The notes beneath the pieces were generated by a model. That model did not search any database, was not told the DNA's origin, and saw only the letters and a program-made list of their open reading frames with translations. From assembly GCF_013285385.1 (NCBI RefSeq), contig NZ_CP054212.1:2232001-2296000 (forward strand): a stretch of 64,000 bases of DNA. The letters run 5' to 3'. This DNA comes from Paramixta manurensis. Its GTDB lineage: Bacteria; Pseudomonadota; Gammaproteobacteria; Enterobacterales; Enterobacteriaceae. A program made the translations under genes and the position numbers. This document shows, piece by piece, positions 1-10,126 of the stretch. The first letter of the stretch is position 1. The number at the start of each line of letters is the position of its first letter.

Positions 1-326
1 CAGTTGGTCACGATCAATGGAATAAAGATCCCCAGCGACTGATAAAGGCCGAAGGCGTAGGCATTAATCAGCATCTGCACGCAACTCACCACCGAAGCGA
101 TAATCATCACGTAAATGGGAATGCGAATTTCCGACGGCGCCCAGCGACGTGACGCGGAAATAGCGCTGTTGGTGCAGGTTAATACCAAAGTGGTCGCCAG
201 GCCAAGGCCAAGCGCATTGGTGGCGGTTGAGGTCACAGCCAGCAGGGGGCACAGCCCCAGCAATTGCACCAGCGCGGAGTTATTTTTCCACAGGCCGCCG
301 ATCAATAAATTCTTAGCTTCACTCAT
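1..326 (-). CDS. rsxE: Electron transport complex subunit RsxE (partial, C-terminus beyond left edge)
   Basis: Integral membrane subunit of the Rsx/Rnf NADH-linked electron transport complex, which in enterics keeps SoxR reduced. About 108 N-terminal residues are visible. They open [21 protein letters not shown] and continue into hydrophobic segments containing [28 protein letters not shown] sequence, typical of RsxE. The ATG at 326-324 overlaps the 3' end of rsxG by 8 bases, which fits a co-translated operon. The C-terminal half lies outside the window, so completeness cannot be judged. Confidence 0.93.
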   Translation of the reverse strand, partial: MSEAKNLLIGGLWKNNSALVQLLGLCPLLAVTSTATNALGLGLATTLVLTCTNSAISASRRWAPSEIRIPIYVMIIASVVSCVQMLINAYAFGLYQSLGIFIPLIVTN

Positions 327-951
327 TAGCGTCTCCACAGTCGGCTAGCGAAGAGAGTTTCGGGGGTAAGGTTTCCGCAAGAAGTGCGGCGCGTTTTGCG
401 GCGTTAACCACCGCGCGCGGCGTAATGGTCGCCCCGGTAAACTGATCAAAATCGCCGCCATCTTTTTTCACCGCAAAATGGGGGTCATTCGGACCGCTGA
501 CTTTTTTGCCATTAAAACTGTTAATCCAGTTAGAAATCCGCAGTTCAATTTTATCACCCAGCCCTGGCGTTTCATGATGCTCAACGACGCGCACGCCAAG
601 AACAGTCCCGCTGAAGTCTGCGCCGACGATCATTTGAATCGCTCCAGAATACCCGTCAGGCGCGGTAGTCTCAATAGCGACCGCCACCGGTTTGCCCTCT
701 TTGCGTGCCAGATACAGCGCATGTGGCTTGGCAGTACCAAGAGCGGGGTCGGTGATAAGATAACACTCTTTTTGTATCGCATTGTTATACAGGCTAGTAG
801 GGACGACCTGATCTAACAGGATTTTTTGCTGTACGGTAGTTTGGTGTTCAATGGTCGGTTTGGTTACCGCATTAATAATCGCGGTCACACCGGTGGTTAC
901 CGCCGCGAAAACTGCCAGCGTGATGCCATTCTTACGGATAGTCGCCAGCAT
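319..951 (-). CDS. rsxG: Electron transport complex subunit RsxG, FMN-binding
   Basis: Subunit G of the Rsx/Rnf complex, a periplasm-facing flavoprotein held by one N-terminal membrane helix (residues about 9-28). The motif [11 protein letters not shown] carries the threonine (Thr175 here) that, in this family, is covalently flavinylated with FMN. Length is 210 aa, as expected. It lies 3 bases downstream of rsxD and overlaps rsxE, so it belongs to the operon rsxA-B-C-D-G-E. No damage is seen. Confidence 0.96.
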   Translation of the reverse strand: MLATIRKNGITLAVFAAVTTGVTAIINAVTKPTIEHQTTVQQKILLDQVVPTSLYNNAIQKECYLITDPALGTAKPHALYLARKEGKPVAVAIETTAPDGYSGAIQMIVGADFSGTVLGVRVVEHHETPGLGDKIELRISNWINSFNGKKVSGPNDPHFAVKKDGGDFDQFTGATITPRAVVNAAKRAALLAETLPPKLSSLADCGDANE

Positions 952-954
952 CTG

Positions 955-2013
955 TTATTCCTTCCGATGGCCGTAAACGCGTGGTTTGGTGTAGTAATCG
1001 ATCAGCGGAACGGTAATATTCGCCAATAATACCGCAAACGCAACGCCGTCCGGATAGCCGCCAAAGCTACGAATCAACCACACCAACAGACCGATGAGCG
1101 CGCCAAAAATCAACCGCCCTTTATTGGTGGTTGAGGCGGTAACCGGATCGGTGGCAATAAAGAAAGCGCCCAGCATGGTCGCGCCGGAGAAGAGATGAAT
1201 CATCGGCGATGCCAGCGAACCCGGCGCAAACAGCCAGCCGAGGGTGGCGCAAACCGCCAGCGATAGCAAAAAGCTCAGCGGAATATGCCAGCGGATACTG
1301 TTCGTCGCCAGTAAGAAAACGCCGCCCAGCAGAAAGCCGAGGTTGATCCATTGCCAACCGATCCCGGCAAGCCAGCCGCCATAAATCGGCTGCGCCAGCA
1401 GATGTTCCGCGCTTTGCCCGGCACGTAAACCGGTTTTAAAGCTATCCAGCGGCGTTGCCTGGCTGATGCCATCTACGCCAATTTGCAACTGCTGCATGGT
1501 TTCGCCCGCCAGCGTGTGGTGGGTAAAAATCATGCTCAGCGAGTCGAGAAACCCAGGCGTGATCGACTGCAAAGGGGCGGGCGGCAACCAACTGGTCATC
1601 TGTACCGGGAAAGAGATCAACAGCACCACATAGCCGATCATGGCCGGATTAAACGGGTTTTGTCCCAGGCCACCGTAAAGCTGTTTGGCAATCACAATCG
1701 CGAAGACGGTGCCGATAACAATCAGCCACCAGGGCGCCAGCGGCGGTAAACTTACGCCAAGCAGCAGGGCGGTTAAGAGTGCCGAGTTATCGGCGAGATT
1801 GGCGGCAACCGGTTGCCGACGCAAGGTTAAAATGGCGGCCTCGGTTCCCCATGCCACTAAGGCGGCAATCGCCACCTGAATTAGGTTACCAAAACCAAAA
1901 AAGTACCACTGGGCCACCATGCCTGGCAGTGCCGCCAGCAGGACCAAAAACATAATATGGCCGGTACTGCGACGGTTGTGGGTATAGGGAGAACTTGCAA
2001 TACGAAAAGCCAT
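955..2013 (-). CDS. rsxD: Electron transport complex subunit RsxD
   Basis: Polytopic membrane subunit D of the Rsx/Rnf complex, 352 aa, with about ten hydrophobic segments. The segment [10 protein letters not shown] places a threonine at residue 187, the position known for covalent FMN in RnfD proteins. The downstream stretch with [21 protein letters not shown] is also typical. The start ATG directly abuts the rsxC stop, so the two are translationally linked. Confidence 0.96.
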   Translation of the reverse strand: MAFRIASSPYTHNRRSTGHIMFLVLLAALPGMVAQWYFFGFGNLIQVAIAALVAWGTEAAILTLRRQPVAANLADNSALLTALLLGVSLPPLAPWWLIVIGTVFAIVIAKQLYGGLGQNPFNPAMIGYVVLLISFPVQMTSWLPPAPLQSITPGFLDSLSMIFTHHTLAGETMQQLQIGVDGISQATPLDSFKTGLRAGQSAEHLLAQPIYGGWLAGIGWQWINLGFLLGGVFLLATNSIRWHIPLSFLLSLAVCATLGWLFAPGSLASPMIHLFSGATMLGAFFIATDPVTASTTNKGRLIFGALIGLLVWLIRSFGGYPDGVAFAVLLANITVPLIDYYTKPRVYGHRKE

Positions 2014-3969
2014 TTATTCCTCGAGCGTAGAGTGCTGCTGCGCTTTACGCGCTTTGGCGCGGGCAATGGCGGCTGCCACTGCGGCCTTGCGCGGATCTTC
2101 CGTGCGGTTATCGTCCGCATCCGATGGTGATTCTGTTGCGACCTGCTGATGTTCCGCTTTACGCGCTTTGGCACGGGCAATCGCGGCTTCCACTGCCGCC
2201 TTACGCGGATCAACGTCGTCGCTCTTTTCCTGTGTCGGCTGCTGATGTTCCGCTTTGCGCGCTTTAGCTCGAGCAATCGCGGCTTCCACTGCCGCTTTAC
2301 GCGGATCGGTTGCCTGGCGAGTGAGCGGCTCGGTTTCCGCCTGTTTCTCGGCCTGGCGTGCGCGAGCCTGTGCTTTACGTGCTTCACGCTGAGCGATGAC
2401 CGCAGCATTATCGGGCTGGGCTCCGGCTGTTATCTCAACCGGCACCTCATCAGTGGCTTTTTTCGCCTTCACGCGTGCCAATGCCGCCGCAATCTGATCT
2501 TTGTCATTGGCGGTAACGTTGCGTTTCGCCTGTTCATGACGCGCTTCGCGCGCCAGTTTTTCGCGCTCAAGGCGCTGTTGCCGCGCCTCGAAACGGGCTT
2601 TCGCTTCGGCAGTACGCTGTGCTTCCAGATCAATAGCGCGTAGTTCGGCTTTTTCCTGACGATAATATTGCACCAGCGGGATATTACTTGGGCAAACGTA
2701 AGCGCACGCGCCGCACTCAATACAATCATCAATATGATAAGCGCGCGCTTTTTCATGATCGGCGCCCTGGCTGTACCAATAGAGCTGCTGTGGCAGCAAC
2801 TTAGCGGGGCAGGCATCAGCACAGGCACTACAGCGAATACAGGATTGCTCCGGCTCGTTATGGCCCATTTCACTGGCGGAGGGCGCCAGGATACAGTTGG
2901 TGATTTTCACCATCGGGACATCTAACGCTGGCAGCGTAAAGCCCATCAGTGGGCCACCCATAATCACCAGTTGATCGTCCGCTGGCTGGAAGCCTGCCGC
3001 CTGTAACAGATGCCCGATAGGGGTGCCTAAACGCCCCCAGACATTAGCCGGATGGGCTAAGGCTTCGCCGGTCAAGGTCACCACACGTTCGGTGAGCGGC
3101 TCGCCATCAATAATGGCGCGTTTCACCGCATAAGCCGTACCGACGTTTTGCATTAAGACGCCGATGTCGGATGAGCGTCCGCCATGCGGTACTTCCTTGC
3201 CGGTGAGAATGCGCGTGAGCTGCTTAGCGCCACCAGAAGGATACTTGGTCGGAATCACCCGCAGTTGCAGATCGCGGCTGTTGCCCAACGCCTGTCTCAT
3301 GGCTTCAATGGCGGCGGGTTTATTATCTTCAATACCGATCAATACTTCATCGGCTTGCAAGACCCACGCAAGGATGCGACTCCCTTCGATAACCTCTGCC
3401 GCATAATCTTGCATTAACCGGTCGTCGGCAGTGATATAGGGTTCACACTCGGCGGCATTAATAATCAGAGTGTTAACGCCACGCAGGCCACCTTTCAATT
3501 TGGTGGCGGTGGGAAAACCGGCGCCGCCAAGCCCGGCTACGCCAGCCTGGTGGATACGTTGAATAATCTCGGTGCGTTCACATTGACGGTAATCGGCCAG
3601 CGATTGCCGTTCAATCCAACGGTCTTCGCCGTCGGGGCGAATAAAAATACAGACTTCCGCCAGGCCAGAGGGATGCGCCGTCATATGCGGAGCGATGGCT
3701 TCAATGGTGCCGGAAGTGGGGGCATGCACCGGCAGCATACGGCCAGTACCAAAAGTTAATGCCTGCCCGCGCAGTACCACATCGCCGGGCTTGACGCACA
3801 GCTCACCTTCGCTGCCAATATGCTGCTTCAGCGGAATAATCAAACGTTCAGGTAACGGGACCTGGCGCAATGGTGTGCCATTGGATTGGGTTTTCATCTC
3901 CGGCGGATGAATACCGCCTTCAAAGTCCCAAATTTTGTCCTGGCGAAAGCGTTTTAAAAAATTAAGCAT
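2014..3969 (-). CDS. rsxC: Electron transport complex subunit RsxC with Ala/Lys-rich repeat tail
   Basis: NADH- and FMN-binding peripheral subunit C of the Rsx/Rnf complex, 651 aa. The N-terminal half has the [10 protein letters not shown] and [12 protein letters not shown] signatures of the soluble NADH-dehydrogenase 51-kDa-like domain. Two 4Fe-4S motifs follow, [12 protein letters not shown] (about residue 376) and [12 protein letters not shown] (about 415). The last about 200 residues form a charged Ala/Arg/Lys/Glu tail that ends in three near-identical repeats. It overlaps rsxB by 8 bases. Tail length varies widely among enterics, and the enzymatic part is intact. Confidence 0.96.
   Translation of the reverse strand: MLNFLKRFRQDKIWDFEGGIHPPEMKTQSNGTPLRQVPLPERLIIPLKQHIGSEGELCVKPGDVVLRGQALTFGTGRMLPVHAPTSGTIEAIAPHMTAHPSGLAEVCIFIRPDGEDRWIERQSLADYRQCERTEIIQRIHQAGVAGLGGAGFPTATKLKGGLRGVNTLIINAAECEPYITADDRLMQDYAAEVIEGSRILAWVLQADEVLIGIEDNKPAAIEAMRQALGNSRDLQLRVIPTKYPSGGAKQLTRILTGKEVPHGGRSSDIGVLMQNVGTAYAVKRAIIDGEPLTERVVTLTGEALAHPANVWGRLGTPIGHLLQAAGFQPADDQLVIMGGPLMGFTLPALDVPMVKITNCILAPSASEMGHNEPEQSCIRCSACADACPAKLLPQQLYWYSQGADHEKARAYHIDDCIECGACAYVCPSNIPLVQYYRQEKAELRAIDLEAQRTAEAKARFEARQQRLEREKLAREARHEQAKRNVTANDKDQIAAALARVKAKKATDEVPVEITAGAQPDNAAVIAQREARKAQARARQAEKQAETEPLTRQATDPRKAAVEAAIARAKARKAEHQQPTQEKSDDVDPRKAAVEAAIARAKARKAEHQQVATESPSDADDNRTEDPRKAAVAAAIARAKARKAQQHSTLEE
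2041..2307 (-). repeat. Three coding repeats in the RsxC tail
   Basis: Three copies of a 19-codon unit ([19 protein letters not shown], the terminal copy having A for E) occupy 2251-2307, 2155-2211 and 2041-2097. Spacings are 96 and 114 bases. The copies stay in frame and predict Ala-rich charged helices. This is a protein repeat, not a CRISPR or mobile repeat. Confidence 0.9.
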
Positions 3970-4540
3970 GACTTTCCACGGGAATTACGCGCACCGGAAT
4001 GGTATTAAGATCCCATTTCCAGTTAGCGGTGGTGGTCGCTACCGGGCGCATTTCAATACAATCGGTCGGACAGGGGGCGACACAGAGATCGCAACCGGTA
4101 CAGACATCGCTTAAAACTGTGTGCATAGCCCGGGTCGCGCCGACAATGGCATCAACCGGGCAGGCCTGAATGCATTTGGTGCAACCGATACAGTTAGCTT
4201 CATCGATCCATGCAACGGTGCGCACTGGCGCTTTTGCGCGTTCATCGCCGTCAATCGGCTGAGGCTCGACGTTCAGCAGTTCTGCCAGTTTCAGCATGGT
4301 TTGCTCACCGCCCGGCGCACATTTATTAATCGCTTCACCCTGGTTACCGACCGCATCGGCATAGGGACGGCAGCCGGGGTATCCGCACTGCCCGCACTGG
4401 CTTTGCGGCAGCACCGCATCAATCTGTTCAACGATGGGATCTTCTTCAACCTGGAAACGACGCGAGGCGTAACCCAGTAAGGCGCCAAACACCAGACTTA
4501 GCGCGCTTAACACAGCAATAGCTATCCAAATCGCGGTCAT
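3962..4540 (-). CDS. rsxB: Electron transport complex subunit RsxB, iron-sulfur
   Basis: Ferredoxin-like subunit B of the Rsx/Rnf complex, 192 aa. An N-terminal membrane anchor (residues about 4-26) is followed by the CGQCGYPGC cluster motif (from about residue 49) and then two ferredoxin motifs, [12 protein letters not shown] and [12 protein letters not shown]. Its ATG overlaps the rsxA stop in an ATGA arrangement, showing translational coupling. Confidence 0.97.
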   Translation of the reverse strand: MTAIWIAIAVLSALSLVFGALLGYASRRFQVEEDPIVEQIDAVLPQSQCGQCGYPGCRPYADAVGNQGEAINKCAPGGEQTMLKLAELLNVEPQPIDGDERAKAPVRTVAWIDEANCIGCTKCIQACPVDAIVGATRAMHTVLSDVCTGCDLCVAPCPTDCIEMRPVATTTANWKWDLNTIPVRVIPVESHA

Positions 4541-5121
4541 CAGAATTTCACCAGACCGGTAAAGCCCATAAATGCCAGCGCCATCAGCCCGGCAGTAATT
4601 AGCGCAATCGATGAACCTTTAAACGGGGCGGGCACATTCGCCAGTACCAGGCGTTCGCGCATACCGGCGAACAACACCATGACCAGTGAGAAGCCCAGCG
4701 ATGCGCTGAAACCGTACAGGGCGGCTTGCAGGAAAGTATGATTCAGGTTAACGCTGAGCAATGGCACAGCCAGAACCGCACAGTTGGTGGTGATCAGCGG
4801 CAGGAAAATCCCCAATAGGCGATACAGCGCCGGGCTGGTTTTACGCACCACCATTTCAGTGAATTGCACGGTGACCGCAATGACCAGGATATAGGCCATG
4901 GTACGCAGATAAACCAGATCGAGCGGCACCAGAATAAGGTGATTCACCAGCCACGAACAAATCGAGGCCAGGGTAATAACAAAGGTCGTGGCGAGTCCCA
5001 TGCCAATTGCCGTTTCCAGTTTTTTGGAAACGCCCATAAAGGGACAGAGGCCGAGAAACTTCACTAATACGAAGTTATTCACCAGCACTGTGCCAATAAA
5101 AAGGAGTAAATATTCGGTCAT
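4540..5121 (-). CDS. rsxA: Electron transport complex subunit RsxA
   Basis: First gene of the rsx operon, a six-helix membrane protein of 193 aa ([20 protein letters not shown] start) homologous to RsxE and Na+-NQR subunit E. The ATG at 5121 was chosen because it matches the family N-terminus; a longer frame to 5178 adds a non-homologous leader. The conserved [10 protein letters not shown] segment (cysteine in a transmembrane helix) is present. The operon follows ydgK on the same strand, as in E. coli. Confidence 0.96.
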   Translation of the reverse strand: MTEYLLLFIGTVLVNNFVLVKFLGLCPFMGVSKKLETAIGMGLATTFVITLASICSWLVNHLILVPLDLVYLRTMAYILVIAVTVQFTEMVVRKTSPALYRLLGIFLPLITTNCAVLAVPLLSVNLNHTFLQAALYGFSASLGFSLVMVLFAGMRERLVLANVPAPFKGSSIALITAGLMALAFMGFTGLVKF

Positions 5122-5235
5122 TATTAAGCCTGGGAAACGAAAAAGCGGCTTATTATCAGGTATTCGGCCGGCTATCACAACAGATCAACCTTAGGGTTAT
5201 TCCCCTAAAGCACTCAGGATTAAATTTTAGTGCCA

Positions 5236-5679
5236 TTAGGGCGCAATAAATGTCGTCTTAACCCGTTGAGAACGTTTGAAATAGGGCACTAATAGCGCGG
5301 CGGCCAGCAGCGAAACCAGTAAAGTCCGAATTGCGTTGCTATCGGCAATGGGAGAGAAGGCGAAACTCTTTACCGCCAGTACCACTGTAACCAATAACCA
5401 GATGATGTAGTGACGCGGCAGGCGGTGTGAACGTTTGCAGAACATCCACGTCACCCAGGCGCTATACAGCCACACCACGGTTGAGGTGGCTAACGACAAA
5501 CCCCACTGAAGCAAAAAGGCCGAAGGGTTAGTCGTCATTGCCTGGCGCAATTCAGGGTGAAACAAGGCGCTGAGATAGACGGCCATGACCAGGGCGCTGG
5601 TGAGTAGGGTCATAATCAGCCACGCGAGGGGCAGTAACAGCCAGCCGCCAATTCGCGGCGCCGGGGAAGAAACCGTCAT
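5236..5679 (-). CDS. ydgK: DUF2569 inner membrane protein YdgK
   Basis: Small membrane protein of 147 aa with four predicted transmembrane helices and the PRIGGWLLLPLAWLIM opening typical of DUF2569 proteins. Function is unknown. It lies upstream of and codirectional with rsxA, the conserved enteric arrangement, with a 114-base gap. The identification rests on family pattern plus position. Confidence 0.88.
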   Translation of the reverse strand: MTVSSPAPRIGGWLLLPLAWLIMTLLTSALVMAVYLSALFHPELRQAMTTNPSAFLLQWGLSLATSTVVWLYSAWVTWMFCKRSHRLPRHYIIWLLVTVVLAVKSFAFSPIADSNAIRTLLVSLLAAALLVPYFKRSQRVKTTFIAP

Positions 5680-5801
5680 AATGCTTTTTCCTGCAAATCA
5701 ATAACGTCGGTCTTGACCCGAGACCATACTTAATCTCGATCGCGCCCGACAAGGTGTGCGGATTATACGTAAAAACAGACGGAAGGGTAAACGCGAGGGC
5801 G

Positions 5802-6017
5802 TTACACCACGTAACGCCAGACAGATTTAGGCACCTGCCCAAGGTCAAACAAGCGGCCGCCAGAGGCCAGCTCAGCGCGACGATGATCGGCAGCGCGGTA
5901 CATTTTCATCAGCTCTTGATCGTCTGACAGCGAATAGTTCAGATGATCGTATAATTTTTCCAGACTTTCCAGAGAGTTAACTTTTCTAAATTTTAACAGA
6001 TAATCGAGCACGGTCAT
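5802..6017 (-). CDS. cnu: OriC-binding nucleoid-associated protein Cnu (YdgT)
   Basis: Hha/YdgT-family protein of 71 aa. It pairs with H-NS/StpA to silence AT-rich, horizontally acquired DNA and binds oriC. The protein starts [20 protein letters not shown] and contains [19 protein letters not shown] and [14 protein letters not shown], nearly identical to the E. coli protein. The ATG at 6017 gives exactly the family length; the open frame runs upstream to 6128. It is monocistronic on the strand opposite ydgJ. Confidence 0.95.
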   Translation of the reverse strand: MTVLDYLLKFRKVNSLESLEKLYDHLNYSLSDDQELMKMYRAADHRRAELASGGRLFDLGQVPKSVWRYVV

Positions 6018-6290
6018 GGTTGTCATCATGCCAAAAGAAGAAGGGTGTTCCAGTATAGAGAGACGGCCAAAACTGTCCAGATAGCGGATCATAAAAAAAT
6101 AAAAAAAGGAAAACGGATCGCAAACCAAGCTGATACCTTGCTGATTTTACGCTTCTTGTGCAGCAGGTGACCGTAAAAAAGGCGTTTTTTTCAGACTAAA
6201 TCGCATTTCTTACTGCGCCATCGCTTCTCGCTTGTTGAGTTGACATAAATCGACTTAACTCAGTGAATAGCTGAACGGAGGAGAAGAGAG

Positions 6291-7331
6291 ATGAATGAAA
6301 ATATTCGCGTCGGGTTGGTGGGCTATGGTTACGCCAGTAAAACCTTTCATGCGCCGTTAATCGCAGGCACCGCAGGAATGACATTGGCATCCATCTCCAG
6401 CCGCGATGCCAGCAAGGTTAATGCCGACTGGCCTTCGGTCGCGACCATCAATGACCCGCAGGCCTTATTTGACCACCCTGAGATCGACTTAGTGGTGATC
6501 CCGACGCCCAATGATACCCACTTCCCATTAGCAAAAGCCGCGCTTGAGGCGGGTAAACATGTGGTGGTGGACAAACCTTTTACCGTGACGTTGTCACAGG
6601 CGCGCGAGCTATCAGCTCTGGCTGACGCAAAAGGTTTGCTGTTATCGGTGTTTCATAACCGGCGCTGGGACAGTGATTTCCTCACCCTCAAAACATTGCT
6701 GGCGGAAGGTGTATTGGGCGAGGTCCGTTATTTAGCGTCACATTTTGATCGATATCGTCCTGAGGTGCGTCAACGTTGGCGTGAAATGAAAGGTGCCGGC
6801 AGTGGTATATGGTTTGATCTGGGGCCGCATCTGATCGACCAGGCGCTACAGTTATTTGGCGCGCCGGTTTCCATCACGGTTGATATGGCCGAGTTGCGGC
6901 CGGGCGCGCAAACGACCGACTATTTTCATGCGCAACTGATTTGGCCGCAGCGGCGGGTCATTTTGCATGCCAGTATGCTGGCGGCGGCGGAAACGCCGCG
7001 CCTGGTGGTACATGGCACCAAAGGCAGCTATGTGAAATACGGGCTCGATCCACAAGAAGATCGGCTGAAAGCCGGTGAGCGCCCGCCGCACGAAGATTGG
7101 GGATACGATATGCGTGATGGCGTGCTCACCCTGGCGCAGGGTGAGGTGATGGCGGAAAAAAACCTGCTGACCTTGCCCGGTAATTATCCGGCCTATTATG
7201 CCGCCATTCGCGATGCGATTAATGGTGTTGGCAGTAACCCGGTCAGTGCGGAGCAGGCGATTCAGGTCATGACATTAATTGAGTTAGGCTTACAATCCGC
7301 CAGCCAGCGCCAGACGCTCACTTTAAAATAG
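6291..7331 (+). CDS. ydgJ: Gfo/Idh/MocA-family oxidoreductase YdgJ
   Basis: NAD(P)-dependent oxidoreductase of 346 aa. The N-terminal Rossmann motif GLVGYGYASKTFHAPLI is followed by VVDKPFTVT, the family's catalytic-lysine region (EKP/DKP), and by GSGIWFDLGPHLIDQAL. The physiological substrate is unknown. A strong GGAGGAG ribosome site lies 9 bases before the ATG. It is convergent with add across a hairpin. A matS site lies within the coding sequence. Confidence 0.92.
   Translation: MNENIRVGLVGYGYASKTFHAPLIAGTAGMTLASISSRDASKVNADWPSVATINDPQALFDHPEIDLVVIPTPNDTHFPLAKAALEAGKHVVVDKPFTVTLSQARELSALADAKGLLLSVFHNRRWDSDFLTLKTLLAEGVLGEVRYLASHFDRYRPEVRQRWREMKGAGSGIWFDLGPHLIDQALQLFGAPVSITVDMAELRPGAQTTDYFHAQLIWPQRRVILHASMLAAAETPRLVVHGTKGSYVKYGLDPQEDRLKAGERPPHEDWGYDMRDGVLTLAQGEVMAEKNLLTLPGNYPAYYAAIRDAINGVGSNPVSAEQAIQVMTLIELGLQSASQRQTLTLK
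6585..6597. other. matS site (MatP-binding), inside ydgJ
   Basis: GTGACGTTGTCAC is an exact match to the matS consensus GTGACRNYGTCAC, the site bound by MatP to organise the terminus macrodomain. It lies within ydgJ codons. It is one of four perfect sites in this window. Confidence 0.8.
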
Positions 7332-7338
7332 CGGTAAT

Positions 7339-7357
7339 GGGGCGCCAATGGCGCCCC
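7339..7357. terminator. Hairpin between convergent ydgJ and add
   Basis: GGGGCGCC, a 3-base loop, then GGCGCCCC: a perfect 8-bp GC stem in the 31-base gap between two convergent genes. There is no U-run, so it may act as a weak bidirectional terminator or mRNA 3' end stabiliser. Confidence 0.6.
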
Positions 7358-7362
7358 TGCGG

Positions 7363-8364
7363 TTAAGCGGCGGTAACTTTCGCCCGAATACGCTGTTTTT
7401 CTGCCTCACTCAGGAAGGCGATTTTCAATCCATTCTCTTGCGCGGTGCGAATTTGCGCGGCGCTTAAACCCGCCTGTGGTGCGGCAACCCGATATTCATG
7501 TTCAATTTCAATGCCTTGTACCGCCGGATCGTCGGTATTTAGCGTGGCGAGAATACCGTGATCAAGAAAGGTCGCCAACGGATGGTGCGCCAGATGTGCC
7601 ACGGTGCTGGTCTGGATATTGGATGTCAGGCAGGATTCAATGCCGATTTGCTGCTCGGCAAGGAAATCCATCAGTTTCACATCTTCAATGGCCTTGACGC
7701 CGTGTCCGATCCGTTCGGCGCCCAATTCACGAATCGCTTGCCAAATGCTCTCGGCGCCCGCCGCTTCACCGGCATGTACCGTAATGTGGAAACCGGCATC
7801 ACGTGCGCGGTTAAAGTGGCTGAGGAACTCGCTGCCGGGGAAGCCTAGCTCATCGCCAGCCAGATCGACGGCGGTAATGCCATCCCGATGGGCCAGCAGC
7901 CCCTCCAGCTCACGCAGACAGGCTTCATCACCAAAGGTGCGGCTCATAATCCCAATTAGTCGAACTTCAATATCGTGTTGCTGACAACCTGCGCGTACGC
8001 CATCGATGACGGCTTCAACCACGCCGGCGACCGGTAGATTGTGTGTCATCGCCATATAACCAGGTGAAAAACGGAGTTCGGCATAATGCAAACCTGCCCG
8101 CGCGGCGTCTTCGACATTTTCCTGCGCCACCCGACGACAGGCATCCAGCGATCCAAGAACTTTGACACCCCAATCAAGCTTTTGTAAAAAGCTCACCAGG
8201 TCGGGCTGGGTTTCAACCACCTGCACATGGGGACGGAGGGCTTCTAACGACGATGCCGGTAATGTCAGATTAAATTCGCGACCTAAATCGAGGATGGTTT
8301 GCGCCCGAATGTTACCGTCAAGATGACGATGAATATCGGTAAGGGGGAGTCGGGAATCTATCAT
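7363..8364 (-). CDS. add: Adenosine deaminase
   Basis: Hydrolyses adenosine and deoxyadenosine to inosine and deoxyinosine in purine salvage; a Zn-dependent cytosolic enzyme. It is 333 aa with the metal-binding [11 protein letters not shown] motif at residues about 10-20, HAGEA with its catalytic surroundings, GHGVKAI, and NTDDPAVQG near the C-terminus. The start ATG at 8364 ([14 protein letters not shown]) matches E. coli Add and has an AGAGAG site upstream; the open frame extends to 8424. Confidence 0.97.
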   Translation of the reverse strand: MIDSRLPLTDIHRHLDGNIRAQTILDLGREFNLTLPASSLEALRPHVQVVETQPDLVSFLQKLDWGVKVLGSLDACRRVAQENVEDAARAGLHYAELRFSPGYMAMTHNLPVAGVVEAVIDGVRAGCQQHDIEVRLIGIMSRTFGDEACLRELEGLLAHRDGITAVDLAGDELGFPGSEFLSHFNRARDAGFHITVHAGEAAGAESIWQAIRELGAERIGHGVKAIEDVKLMDFLAEQQIGIESCLTSNIQTSTVAHLAHHPLATFLDHGILATLNTDDPAVQGIEIEHEYRVAAPQAGLSAAQIRTAQENGLKIAFLSEAEKQRIRAKVTAA

Positions 8365-8868
8365 GTCGCACTCTCTTGGCTGTTTTAAGTAAAGTGCAGA
8401 GTAGTATAAAAACAATTTGCGCAACTACGCCAGAGAATTGCGCAACACGGCGTGCGACTGCCGATTAATTGGTCTTCTTCCTGTGATTTGCTTATGGCAG
8501 AGAGTGCATGTTCTAAAGCGTATTTTTCGGAATTTCCTTGGGGAACAGTCTGATATTGCAACAAAGTCGCAAATAAAAATAGACCGCATTGCCGGGCTAT
8601 GTGTAAACTTAAAATGTTAACCATGTGAAAAGAAGGGGTTTAGTCTCCTGGAACGTCTGGCAAAGAAGCGACATACTTTGTTCTCACCCTCTATCGGAAA
8701 TCGGAATTCTGGTTATTTATTATTTTAAAACAATTAATTATAGACAGGCCGCCTGATTAATTCAGCATGATGTTCGACTGAACGTTTAACGTTGTCAAAA
8801 CGGGCTTATCAACCTAAGCGCTTAGCCATAACGTAGTTCTAATAGTAAATAAGCATGGAAGCTTTAAA
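8365..8868. other. Long non-coding interval upstream of add and the flippase
   Basis: About 500 bases that become progressively AT-rich to the right and hold the divergent promoters for add and the flippase gene. Short frames here lack recognisable protein features. A perfect 12-bp palindrome CTAAGCGCTTAG lies at 8814-8825, 44 bases before the flippase ATG, a possible operator. No ops/JUMPstart element (GGCGGTAG) was seen. Confidence 0.6.
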
Positions 8869-10125
8869 ATGAATCTTTTCAAAAAAAGCATTTTTTCAAA
8901 TTCAGCATGGATGATTTCGGAAAAATTTGTCAATATTTTTGGTTTGTTTTTTGTCAATTCTTACATGGCAAAATATATCGGTCCTGATGATTTTGGTAAG
9001 ATCACATTTGCCAACTCCCTATTTATTTTTATTCAGACTTTTGCCTGGTTAGGGGCGCAAAATGTACTATTCAAACGGATGAGTGAAAATAAGAAATCAG
9101 GGCTGAATCTTGCTTTATCTACACAGGTCCAAAGACGCAGCGTTTTTTTTATAACAAGTTTGTTGGTTTTATCCTATTTACACGTGTATGCTGATTTTAT
9201 AACCTTCATTTTTGGCTTAGCCAGTTCGGTTGCTACTTACTATATCATTAGTGATATATTTTCAATTTATAATAATAGTCAGCTAAACTCGCAAATAAAT
9301 ACGTTAACTAATGTGATAGGTTTGATTGTAACGTTTTTAACACGTTACTTAATTACATGGTTCCATCTGCCTATTTATTGGTTTGCTATACCTATTGTTC
9401 TACTAGCCGCAATCCCCTATGGCTTAAGATGGTTATATTTAAAAAGAAATTGCAATACCTTGTTGCTATCAAAAAGAAGACAGATTAAATACAAGAAATA
9501 CTTATTTTATACAGGCGGGTCGTTACTATTATCTACACTATCTATTGCTATATACACACAAATTTCAAATTTATTTTTAGCACGCTTAATTTCTTATCAG
9601 GAGTTAGGTGTGTATACCGTTGCATTAACCATCGGCGGTGCCTGGTCGTTTGTTTCTCAGGCATTAATTTCAAGCTTTTTTTCAAAAATCTATGAACAAA
9701 GAGATTCGCTAAAGATACGCGTTCTTTTGCAGCAAATAAATCGAATAACTCTTGCTGTTGCAATACTTGTTTTTATAGGGTTTGAGTTTCTTGGCGAATG
9801 GTTTATTAAATCATTGTATGGGGTTGAGTATCTACAAGCTGTAAAGCTGATACCATTAATAATTTTGGCCACAACGTTCTCTTCAATGGGAACGATCTGT
9901 TACAGATATATAATAAAAGAGGGTGGCTACAGATACCTGACAATTAAAATGCTGATCATTGCCGGACTCAGCATCCCGTGCTCCTATCTTTTTATAAATT
10001 ATTTCAAATCGACCGGGGCTGCTTATTGTTTTTTCTTGATAGAGTTTTTTTCTTGCACATTAGCTAATTATTTTTTCAAAAAAGGATTTTTATTTCACGT
10101 TCATAAGGAAATTATAGGGATATAA
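8869..10125 (+). CDS. Wzx-type polysaccharide flippase-like membrane protein
   Basis: Predicted polytopic membrane protein of 418 aa with about 12 hydrophobic segments. The N-terminus (MISEKFVNIFGLFFVNSYMA, then GPDDFGKITFANSLF) fits the MATE/MOP flippase superfamily that moves lipid-linked oligosaccharide repeat units across the inner membrane. Codon use is strongly AT-biased compared with add and malY, which suggests acquisition. It ends one base before the next gene, forming a two-gene unit. Substrate unknown. Confidence 0.8.
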   Translation: MNLFKKSIFSNSAWMISEKFVNIFGLFFVNSYMAKYIGPDDFGKITFANSLFIFIQTFAWLGAQNVLFKRMSENKKSGLNLALSTQVQRRSVFFITSLLVLSYLHVYADFITFIFGLASSVATYYIISDIFSIYNNSQLNSQINTLTNVIGLIVTFLTRYLITWFHLPIYWFAIPIVLLAAIPYGLRWLYLKRNCNTLLLSKRRQIKYKKYLFYTGGSLLLSTLSIAIYTQISNLFLARLISYQELGVYTVALTIGGAWSFVSQALISSFFSKIYEQRDSLKIRVLLQQINRITLAVAILVFIGFEFLGEWFIKSLYGVEYLQAVKLIPLIILATTFSSMGTICYRYIIKEGGYRYLTIKMLIIAGLSIPCSYLFINYFKSTGAAYCFFLIEFFSCTLANYFFKKGFLFHVHKEIIGI

Positions 10126-10126
10126 A

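Noticed and set aside
2041..2307. Possible CRISPR-like array
   Set aside because: Repeats are in-frame coding units with uneven spacing inside rsxC and have no spacers of constant length.
1881..2408. 175-aa Arg-rich frame on the minus strand
   Set aside because: It is the alternate frame of the rsxC repeat tail; repeated Lys/Ala codons give a basic pseudo-protein.
8417..8620. Short frame upstream of the flippase gene
   Set aside because: It overlaps the add promoter, has no ribosome site and no signal or domain pattern.
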